From Brachybacterium fresconis (GTDB lineage: Bacteria; Actinomycetota; Actinomycetes; Actinomycetales; Dermabacteraceae): 64,000 nucleotides of DNA. This document shows, piece by piece, positions 25,639-32,337 of this stretch (positions are counted from its first letter, which is position 1; each line of letters starts with the position of its first letter). A program made the position numbers and the translations under genes. Under the pieces are notes generated by a model. That model saw nothing but the letters and a program-made list of their open reading frames with translations. It did not search any database and had not been told where the DNA came from. The DNA lies in the NCBI RefSeq assembly GCF_017876515.1, contig NZ_JAGIOC010000001.1, positions 3,038,001 through 3,102,000 of the forward strand, given 5' to 3'.

Positions 25639-26587
25639 CGCGACCGGAACCGACCGCAGCGTGCGGACGGGGCACGGAGCCGGGGGCTCCGGCCCCGGCG
25701 CGGGGCCCCGACGAGAACCGGGCGCCGGCATCGGCATGGCCGAGCGGCAGGCGATGCGTGCGCGCCGCGACCGCATGCGCCGATGGGCCTGGGGCATCCC
25801 GCTGTGGATCCTCGCACTGCTGTTCCTGCTGCCCTTCGCCTGGATGATATCCACGTCGCTGAAACCGGACGTGGAGGCCTTCCGGATCCCGATGCAGTGG
25901 ATCCCGGACGAACCGCGCTGGGAGAACTACACGGAGGTCCTGTTCGGGGAGAACTCGATCCTCATCCCCTTCGGGAACTCGGTGTTCGTCGCTGTGCTGC
26001 GCGTGCTCGGCGAGCTGACCACGGCGACCCTGGCCGGGTACGCCTTCGCCAAGCTCCGCTTTCCGGGGCGCGGCCCGGTGTTCATCGCCTATCTCGCCAC
26101 CTCCTTGATCCCGGCCCAGCTGCTGCTCGTCCCGCGCTTCGTGTACTTCGAGAAGCTCAGCCTGTACGACACCTTGTGGGCGCTGATCCTGCCGGGCATG
26201 TTCACCGTGCTGGGAACCTTCCTCATGCGCCAGTACTTCATCTCCCAGCCCGACGAGTTCGCGGAGGCCGCCCGGCTCGACGGTGCGAGCGAGTTCCAGA
26301 TCTTCTCCCGGATCTACCTGCCCAATGCCACGTCGATGCTCAGCGCCCTGGCGATCCTCACCTTCGTCTGGTCCTGGAACGACTACGAGACGCCCCTGGT
26401 CTTCCTCTCGAGCCCGGAGAAGTACACCCTCCCCATGGGGCTGACCAGCTTCACGGACGAGAACGGGGCGATGGCTCCGGGCCTGTCGATGGCGGCGTCG
26501 GTCATCTCGATCGTCCCGATCCTGCTGGTGTTCCTGATCTTCCAGCGCCGGTTCGTGCGCGCGATGACCGAGAGCGCCCTGAAGTGA
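25631..26587 (+). CDS. Sugar ABC transporter permease (MalG type)
   Basis: A 318-residue permease with six membrane segments and a long basic, Gly-rich cytosolic N-terminus of about 50 residues. The EAA loop reads EAARLDGASEFQIFSRIYLP near residue 215. The C-terminal end (FQRRFVRAMTESALK) is typical of the MalG side. The gene overlaps the preceding permease by eight bases and is followed by an RpiR regulator 108 bp later. Confidence 0.9.
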   Translation: MTDATGTDRSVRTGHGAGGSGPGAGPRREPGAGIGMAERQAMRARRDRMRRWAWGIPLWILALLFLLPFAWMISTSLKPDVEAFRIPMQWIPDEPRWENYTEVLFGENSILIPFGNSVFVAVLRVLGELTTATLAGYAFAKLRFPGRGPVFIAYLATSLIPAQLLLVPRFVYFEKLSLYDTLWALILPGMFTVLGTFLMRQYFISQPDEFAEAARLDGASEFQIFSRIYLPNATSMLSALAILTFVWSWNDYETPLVFLSSPEKYTLPMGLTSFTDENGAMAPGLSMAASVISIVPILLVFLIFQRRFVRAMTESALK

Positions 26588-26695
26588 ATCGCGGGCCCCG
26601 ACCGCCTCGAGCACACTGGACATCGACCGAGGCAGCACGCCCCTGGCCTGTCCTCGACGGCAGCCGAACCCGCGAACGTACAAGGACGAGCACCC

Positions 26696-27601
26696 ATGAG
26701 CACTCCCGCCGACACCACCGCGCCCTCGGCCCTGCAGCGCCTCCGTGAGGGCCTGCCCGGGCTCAACCCGGGTGATCGGCGTATCGCCGAGACGATCCTC
26801 GCCGATCCGCTCGGTGCCGGGGATTCTTCGATCACCACTCTCGCCGCAGCCGCCGAGATCTCGCCCGCAGCCGTTTCCCGGTTCGCACGGAAGCTCGGAT
26901 ATGCGGGGTTCCCGGCCCTGAGGGCAGCGATCGCGCTCGACAACGGCCGTGCGGCGCAGTCCGGGTGGGAGCGGGACATCGGTACGGCGATCACTCCGGC
27001 GGACACGTCCCAGGACGTGCTGGACATCCTGGCCGGCACCGCGGCTCGCGCGCTCCGCGACGCCGCTGCGGTGATCGACCTGGAGCAGGTCGAACGCGCG
27101 GCCGAGGCGATCACCGGGGCCGAGCGCGTCCATCTGCACGGGGAATGGGGGGACTCCATCGCCGTGCGGGAACTGTATCTGAGACTCCAGCGGATCGGTG
27201 TCGCGGTGTGGTGCCACGAGACCGGGCCCCGCACGCTCGACCTGGTCGCGCGCACCCTCACCGCGCGCGATGTGGTCCTGGTGCTCAACCGCTCCGGTGA
27301 CGACGAGACCGCGCTGCAGCTGGTCCGGGATGCCGCGCGAGCCGACGCGACCACGATCGCGGTCCACGGGGCACCGGGTTCCGCGCTCGATCAGGCGGCC
27401 GACATCTCTGCGTACACCGGCATCCGGAACGGCTCCGTGTGGACGCAGCACTTCGCCGGCCGCGCCAGCGACACCCTGCTGACCAGCATGCTCTGGCTGC
27501 TCGTCGCACAGCGACGCTCCGCCGATCCCACCATGCGCTTCGTGGACGACGGGACCTTCGAGCCCCATTCGCCTGCCCCGCCGCACGACGCCGACCGCTG
27601 A
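26696..27601 (+). CDS. MurR/RpiR-family transcriptional regulator
   Basis: A 301-residue regulator. The N-terminal HTH_6 domain (residues about 8-85) includes the recognition segment ISPAAVSRFARKLGYAGFP. The C-terminal SIS domain (about 125-280) binds phosphosugars in this family; its VVLVLNRSGDDETAL strand-loop is the typical site. It lies between the importer permeases and the FAD oxidoreductase, in the same direction, so it is the best candidate regulator of the locus, with a phosphorylated sugar as effector. Confidence 0.85.
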   Translation: MSTPADTTAPSALQRLREGLPGLNPGDRRIAETILADPLGAGDSSITTLAAAAEISPAAVSRFARKLGYAGFPALRAAIALDNGRAAQSGWERDIGTAITPADTSQDVLDILAGTAARALRDAAAVIDLEQVERAAEAITGAERVHLHGEWGDSIAVRELYLRLQRIGVAVWCHETGPRTLDLVARTLTARDVVLVLNRSGDDETALQLVRDAARADATTIAVHGAPGSALDQAADISAYTGIRNGSVWTQHFAGRASDTLLTSMLWLLVAQRRSADPTMRFVDDGTFEPHSPAPPHDADR

Positions 27602-27630
27602 CCTCGCTCGACCCTGCAGGAAGGACCCCC

Positions 27631-29859
27631 ATGCTCACCGAAACCGTCACCTCCGACATCGTCGTGGTGGGAGGAGGCCTCGCCGGTATCTGCGCGGCCA
27701 TAGGAGCCGCCCGGCAGGGCAGCCGGGTCGCGCTGGTCCAGAACCGGCCCGTCCTCGGCGGGAACTCCTCGAGCGAGGTCCGGGTGTGGGTCTGCGGCGC
27801 CACGGCGCACGGCATCCATCTGTTCGCGCGCGAGACCGGGATCATGGGCGAGCTGTACGTCGAGAACCAGTTCCGCAACCCCGACGGCAATCCGTACTAC
27901 TGGGATCTGCTGCTGCTCGAGAAGGTCCGCGCGGAACGCGGCATCGAGCTGTTCTTGAACACCGAGGTCTCCGAGGTCGAGGCCGACGGGCCCGTCGACG
28001 CGCGCGAGATCCGGTCGGTCACGGGATGGATGAGCGGATCCGAACGGCGGATCACCTTCCGCGGCGGGACCTTCATCGACTGCAGCGGCGACGGACTGGT
28101 CGGGGATCTGGCCGGGGCGGAGTCCATGCGGGGGAGCGAGCCGCGCGAGACGTTCGGGGAGTCCTGGGCCCCGGAGCGGCCGGGGGAGGACATGCTCGGG
28201 TCGACGATCCTGTTCTACACCAAGGACGTCGGGCACCCGCAGAAGTTCGTCGCCCCGCCCTTCGCCGTCGACATCTCGGCCACCTCGATCCCGCAGAACC
28301 GGGTGATCCGCGAGACGATGAACGGTTGCGACTTCTGGTGGATCGAATGGGGCGGGGACCTCGACGCGGTCCACGACAACGAGCGGATTCGCGACGAGCT
28401 GCAGGCCGTCTGCTACGGACTTTGGGACCACATCAAGAACTCCGGACAGTACGACGCGGACACGCTCAGCCTCGAGTGGGTGGGCGCGGTGCCCGGCAAG
28501 CGCGAGTACCGCCGATTCGTCGGCGACCACATCCTCACCCAGGACGACGTGCTCGGGCAGACGGAGTTCGAGGACCGGATCGGCTTCGGCGGCTGGTCGA
28601 TCGACCTCCACCCGGTGGGCGGGGTGTATGCCAGTGAGAAGGGGTCGCGGCACTGGCACCCCGACGGCAACTATCACATCCCGGTGCGCGCTCTGTACTC
28701 GCGCAACGTCTCGAACCTGTGGATGGCCGGCCGCGACATCAGCGCCAGCCACGTCGCGTTCGGGAGCACCCGGGTGATGGCCACCTGCGGCGTCCTCGGC
28801 GAAGCCGCCGGCATCGGTGCCGCGGTCGCGGGTCGGCTCGGGGTGGGCCCGCGCTCTCTCGCCGCCGACCACGTGCCCGAGCTGCACCGAGCGATGGTGC
28901 GCGCGGACGCCTCGCTGCTCGGTGTCGTCGACGACGACCCGGCGAACCTGGCGCTCGGTGCCGAGGTGACGTCGTCTTCCAGCAAGCGGACCCTCGCCTC
29001 GACGCGGAGCACTGGGCGGATCACCCTGGACCACGACCTCGCCCTCGTCCTGCCCGTCGATCCGACGCTGGGCGAGGTGGAGTTCCTGGTCGACGCCGCC
29101 GAGGACACCGAGCTCCTCGTCGAGCTGCACAGCGTCAGCAGGCCGCAGAACTACCTGCCGGCCGTCCGCGGGCGCAGCGTCGTGGTGCCGGTCCGCCGGG
29201 GACGGTCCTGGGCGCGAGCCGATCTGGACTGGGAGCCCGACGGCGCTCAGAACGCGGTCGTCGTGCTGCGGAGGAACCCGCTGCTCGAGGTCCATCAGGG
29301 CGAACGGGCGGAGCCGGGGACCGTCACGATGAGGCACCGGGATCTGCCGCCGGGGGAGGAGAGCCCCGAGCAGTGGCGGTACTGGAAGGAGACCCTCCAC
29401 GGGACCGGCATCTGCTTCCGTGCGATCTCGCCGACCCGTGCCTTCGGCGCCGAGCAGGCGGTCGGTGGCTACGCGCGGCCGTACGGCGGTCCCGCCCTGT
29501 GGGTCTCCGCCGACGCCGCCGAGGATCCACAGCCCTGGCTGCAGCTCAGCTGGACGGTCCCGCAGGAGATCGCGACGATCGACCTCGTGCTCGACGACGA
29601 CGTGAACGAGGACCTCATCAACCTCCACCACCACCGCACCCCCGACGACACGATGCGGACCCTGGTGCGCAGCGCGCGTCTGGAGGCGCTCGTCGGCGCG
29701 CAGTGGCAGGAGATCGCGCGGCTCGAGGAGAACCGCGAACGTCACCGGTCCTTCTCCCTCGAGCGCCCGGTGCGCACCACCTCCCTGCGTGTCGTGGTCG
29801 AGGACATGAACGGAGCACGGTCGGCGCACCTCGTGGCGCTGCGCGCGTACGGGGACTGA
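27631..29859 (+). CDS. Large FAD-dependent oxidoreductase, sugar-locus associated
   Basis: A 742-residue protein. The N-terminal domain (about 1-440) has the FAD-binding SDIVVVGGGLAGICAAIGAA motif and matches the FAD_oxidored type, with a second flavin contact in VSNLWMAGRDISASHVAFGSTR. The C-terminal 300 residues look beta-rich, with alternating hydrophobic strands as in carbohydrate-binding or discoidin-like domains. There is no signal peptide, so the protein is predicted cytosolic. An AGGAAGGA ribosome site precedes the start 29 bp after the RpiR stop. In an oligosaccharide uptake locus it may oxidise a sugar or glycoside, but the reaction is not known. Confidence 0.75.
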   Translation: MLTETVTSDIVVVGGGLAGICAAIGAARQGSRVALVQNRPVLGGNSSSEVRVWVCGATAHGIHLFARETGIMGELYVENQFRNPDGNPYYWDLLLLEKVRAERGIELFLNTEVSEVEADGPVDAREIRSVTGWMSGSERRITFRGGTFIDCSGDGLVGDLAGAESMRGSEPRETFGESWAPERPGEDMLGSTILFYTKDVGHPQKFVAPPFAVDISATSIPQNRVIRETMNGCDFWWIEWGGDLDAVHDNERIRDELQAVCYGLWDHIKNSGQYDADTLSLEWVGAVPGKREYRRFVGDHILTQDDVLGQTEFEDRIGFGGWSIDLHPVGGVYASEKGSRHWHPDGNYHIPVRALYSRNVSNLWMAGRDISASHVAFGSTRVMATCGVLGEAAGIGAAVAGRLGVGPRSLAADHVPELHRAMVRADASLLGVVDDDPANLALGAEVTSSSSKRTLASTRSTGRITLDHDLALVLPVDPTLGEVEFLVDAAEDTELLVELHSVSRPQNYLPAVRGRSVVVPVRRGRSWARADLDWEPDGAQNAVVVLRRNPLLEVHQGERAEPGTVTMRHRDLPPGEESPEQWRYWKETLHGTGICFRAISPTRAFGAEQAVGGYARPYGGPALWVSADAAEDPQPWLQLSWTVPQEIATIDLVLDDDVNEDLINLHHHRTPDDTMRTLVRSARLEALVGAQWQEIARLEENRERHRSFSLERPVRTTSLRVVVEDMNGARSAHLVALRAYGD

Positions 29860-29949
29860 GCGGCCCGGCCGCAGAACCCGCGGTCGCGGCGGTGACCCGG
29901 TCCTCGTGGCCGCGAGCGCATCGGGGAGGGGAATGCCTCACAATATCGT

Positions 29950-29959
29950 TGAAGATTCA
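29950..29959. promoter_or_regulatory. MarR-like dyad before the VOC gene
   Basis: TGAA-ga-TTCA lies inside a conspicuous AT-rich island (29941-29965) about 50 bp before the VOC start. MarR-family regulators of ring-cleavage or quinone-stress VOC genes bind similar dyads. The identification is weak. Confidence 0.3.
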
Positions 29960-29972
29960 GTTACATGGAGGC

Positions 29973-30014
29973 ATGATGGTCGGGACGACATCGATCGAAG
30001 GGATCGCCTCATGA
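29973..30014 (+). CDS. Possible 13-residue leader peptide
   Basis: An ATG at 29973 preceded by GGAGG opens a 13-codon frame (MMVGTTSIEGIAS). Its stop codon overlaps the VOC start as ATGA. The spacing to GGAGG is very short, so this may be chance. If real, it would couple VOC translation to the leader. Confidence 0.2.
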   Translation: MMVGTTSIEGIAS

Positions 30015-30961
30015 CCGCCTCGCCCCTGACCGTGCCCGGATCCGACTCCGGCGGGACGGACGGACAGCACCTCTCCGCCGACCTCGCCATGGATGCCGTG
30101 ACCCTCCGCGTCGGCGACCTCGAGCTCATGAGCTCCTACTACGAGAACGCCCTGGCTCTCACCCCGATCGAGGAGAAGGCCCGGGTCGGCGGCGAGGTCC
30201 ACCGCGTCCTCGGCCGCGGCACCACCCCCTTCGTGCGGCTGGTCGCCACCCCCGGCCTGCCTGCCGTCGAGCCCCGCCAGGCGGGCCTGTTCCACACCGC
30301 GTTCCTCTTCGAGGACCAGGCCTCCCTCGCCGGCACGGTGCTGCGCGCCGCCCAGGATCCCCGCTCCCGCTTCGTCGGCAGCAGCGACCACCTGGTCTCC
30401 GAGGCCTTCTACTTCGCCGACCCCGAGGGCAACGGCATCGAGCTGTACTGGGACCGCCCCCGCGATCAGTGGACCTGGTCCGGCGGACAGGTCGCCATGG
30501 ACACCCTGTTCCTGGACCCCGAGGCGTACCTGCGCACGCACCTGAGCGATGACGTCGCGACCAGCCCCGGGCTGCGCCCCGGCATCGTCGGCCATGTGCA
30601 TCTGCAGGTCGGCGACGTCGACGCCGCGCGGACGTTCTATGTCGACACCCTCGGCTTCGAGACCACCGTAGGCTCCCATCCCGGCGCCCTGTTCGCAGCG
30701 GCCGGCGGCTACCACCACCACGTCGCCATGAACACCTGGAACAGCCGCGGCGCCGGCCCGCGCGCCACCAGCCTCGGCCTGGCCGACGTCGCCATCACGG
30801 TCCCCGGCCGGGAGGATCTCGACGCGCTGGCCGGCCGGCTGACGGCGGCGCGAAGCCGGTTCGCCGACGAGGGCCGCTCCGTGAGCGTCACGGACCCCTG
30901 GGGCACGCCGGTGACCATCTCGCTGCCGGGCACCAGCACCGACGAGCTACTCGCCCGCTGA
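30011..30961 (+). CDS. Two-domain VOC protein, catechol 2,3-dioxygenase-like
   Basis: A 316-residue protein with two vicinal-oxygen-chelate repeats. The first covers residues about 20-135 (MDAVTLRVGDLELMSSYYENALAL; metal-ligand candidates in LFHTAFLF and GNGIELYWDRP). The second covers about 195-310 (VGHVHLQVGDVDAARTFYVDTLGF; HHHVAMNTW). Such CatE-like proteins are extradiol dioxygenases or glyoxalase relatives; substrate and activity are not predictable. A GAAGGG ribosome site lies eight bases before 30011. It has its own upstream AT-rich control region and a strong terminator. Confidence 0.8.
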   Translation: MTASPLTVPGSDSGGTDGQHLSADLAMDAVTLRVGDLELMSSYYENALALTPIEEKARVGGEVHRVLGRGTTPFVRLVATPGLPAVEPRQAGLFHTAFLFEDQASLAGTVLRAAQDPRSRFVGSSDHLVSEAFYFADPEGNGIELYWDRPRDQWTWSGGQVAMDTLFLDPEAYLRTHLSDDVATSPGLRPGIVGHVHLQVGDVDAARTFYVDTLGFETTVGSHPGALFAAAGGYHHHVAMNTWNSRGAGPRATSLGLADVAITVPGREDLDALAGRLTAARSRFADEGRSVSVTDPWGTPVTISLPGTSTDELLAR

Positions 30962-30976
30962 CCCGCAGCACCCCGC

Positions 30977-31022
30977 GACGCTGACGGACCCGGGGAGTAT
31001 TTTCCCCGGCTCCGTCGGCGTC
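30977..31022. terminator. Bidirectional hairpin terminator
   Basis: Twenty-base arms (30977-30996 and 31003-31022) with two mismatches enclose gtattt. It lies between the convergent VOC gene and the small minus-strand gene. Confidence 0.7.
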
Positions 31023-31031
31023 ATCAGGTCC

Positions 31032-31069
31032 TGCGGTATCCGTGAGGTCGTGCGGTATCCGGGAGGTCC
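31032..31069. repeat. Tandem 19-bp repeat
   Basis: tgcggtatccgtgaggtcg at 31032 is followed directly by a copy at 31051 with two changes. It lies just past the stop codon of the 76-residue gene. Function is unknown. Confidence 0.6.
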
Positions 31070-31079
31070 GGACCGGGAG

Positions 31080-31310
31080 TCAGTCGCAGCGGCCGTCGAC
31101 CGAGCAGGCGGCACCGCTGGTGGCGGAGTCGCCGAGCAGTGCGGTGAGCGAGGTCAGCGAGGCGGGTCGGTCCGCCTCCGCGCCCTCGCCTGCGAGCATC
31201 TCAGCGCCGTCGGCGGCCTCTGCGTCGGTGTCCGGCCGGCCGGCCGCCGCGTCGGTGTCGGTCCGGCCGACCTGCGCGGGGGAGGGCTCGCCGCCGGGCG
31301 CCGCGCTCAT
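31080..31310 (-). CDS. Small acidic protein with a C-terminal Cys pair
   Basis: A 76-residue hypothetical protein. The first 50 residues are Ala/Asp/Glu-rich and probably disordered; then comes a short predicted helix (LTSLTALLG) and a tail with two cysteines, ACSVDGRCD. Its ATG overlaps the stop codon of the upstream DsbA-family gene by four bases. That coupling, together with the paired cysteines next to a thiol oxidoreductase, suggests a redox partner or substrate, but this is inference. I do not recognise a family. Confidence 0.55.
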   Translation of the reverse strand: MSAAPGGEPSPAQVGRTDTDAAAGRPDTDAEAADGAEMLAGEGAEADRPASLTSLTALLGDSATSGAACSVDGRCD

Positions 31311-32023
31311 GCCTGCGCCCGCTCGGACCGGGCCTCGTCGGCGATCTCGCGCAGCGCCTGGCGGAAGGCCTCCAGGGGGAGGGCGCCCGGCGCGGTGTAC
31401 GTGTCGTTGAACAGGAAGAACGGCACACCGCGGGCACCCATCGCTGCGGCCTCGCGCACCTCGGCCTCGACCGCGTCGTCATGGGTCCGCCCGGCCAGAG
31501 CGGCTCGCGCGACCTCCTCGGACAGTCCGGCCTCGACGGCCTCGGCGATGACCGTGGCCTCGTCGAAGGGGTTCGCGCCGCCGGTGAAGTAGCCGCGCTG
31601 GAGACCCAGGAAGAAGTCCGTGGCGGCCTGGCCGCCGTGGGTCTCGGAGATCGCCTGCATCACGCGGTGGATGCCACGGGTGTTGGCCATCGGACGGTCG
31701 CTCACGTACTCACGCCCGAGCTCCTGCGCCATGGCCCGGATCTGTCCCTCCATCTCGCGCACCTTCTCCTCGGGCATGCCCTTGGCGGTGACGAGGTGCT
31801 CGACGTTGTCGTGCACGGTGTCGGTGGGGGAGGTCGGGTCGAGCTCGAAGGAGTGGGCGCGCACGCGCACCTGGTCCTGGAGGCCTTCGGCCGCGATCGC
31901 GTCATGCAGACGGGCCTCGCCGATGTAGCACCAGGGGCACACCACATCGGTCCACACATCGACGGTGACCAGAGGTTCGGAAGCGCTCTGCGACGAGGTC
32001 GCGGGGCGGGTGCTGTCGGTCAT
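31307..32023 (-). CDS. DsbA-family (FrnE-type) thiol oxidoreductase
   Basis: A 238-residue thioredoxin-fold protein without a signal peptide, so cytosolic. The active site is VVCPWCYIGEARL (CPWC) near residue 30. The helical insertion and the GARGVPFFLFND segment holding the cis-Pro before the C-terminal FRQALREI helix follow the FrnE/2-hydroxychromene-2-carboxylate isomerase pattern. FrnE homologues act as cytosolic disulfide isomerases or reductases in oxidative stress. A GGAGG ribosome site five bases before the ATG sets the start. The small Cys-tailed gene follows with an ATGA overlap. Confidence 0.85.
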   Translation of the reverse strand: MTDSTRPATSSQSASEPLVTVDVWTDVVCPWCYIGEARLHDAIAAEGLQDQVRVRAHSFELDPTSPTDTVHDNVEHLVTAKGMPEEKVREMEGQIRAMAQELGREYVSDRPMANTRGIHRVMQAISETHGGQAATDFFLGLQRGYFTGGANPFDEATVIAEAVEAGLSEEVARAALAGRTHDDAVEAEVREAAAMGARGVPFFLFNDTYTAPGALPLEAFRQALREIADEARSERAQA

Positions 32024-32336
32024 CGGGTCCTCCCGGGCGAGGCGGGGCGTCGGCTCGGTGCCCGACGCCCCTAGGTGCTTGAAAACGCTACTACGTGGGA
32101 GGGGTGAGGGCGAGGGTCGGAACCCGTGTTCCGCTCCCGGCGCACCCGCCGGCGGCCCGGGCGGCGATCCGGGGAACGCTCCGGTGGTGACACACTGGCG
32201 GTATCGTCCCGTCGCCGCCCCGCAGGGCCGACTCGCCGTCGACCAGGAACCCCATGCCTCCCGAGCTGATCCTCCCCGCGTCCGCCCCCAGGACTGCCCG
32301 CGCACATCCCGCCCCCGGTGCGGCGGTGTCGCGCTG
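32024..32336. other. Divergent control region, DsbA gene and glycan cluster
   Basis: These 313 bp hold the DsbA leader hairpin, an AT-richer patch around 32076-32096 suited to the minus-strand promoter, a possible plus-strand promoter near 32190-32210 (ggtatcgt), and the short leader ORF at 32254. Confidence 0.45.
32044..32071. promoter_or_regulatory. Leader hairpin of the DsbA-family gene
   Basis: GGGGCGTCGG (32044-32053) and CCGACGCCCC (32062-32071) form a 10-bp stem with an eight-base loop, in the untranslated leader 20 bp before the ribosome site. It could be an attenuator or simply stabilise the mRNA. Confidence 0.4.
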
Positions 32337-32337
32337 A
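32254..32337 (+). CDS. Possible 27-residue leader ORF of the glycan cluster
   Basis: The ATG at 32254 follows CAGGAACC and opens 27 codons rich in Pro and Ala. The stop codon overlaps the ABC gene start as TGATG (32335-32339). The ABC start has no ribosome site of its own, so translation could be coupled through this ORF. Coding use of the short frame is not proven. Confidence 0.3.
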   Translation: MPPELILPASAPRTARAHPAPGAAVSR

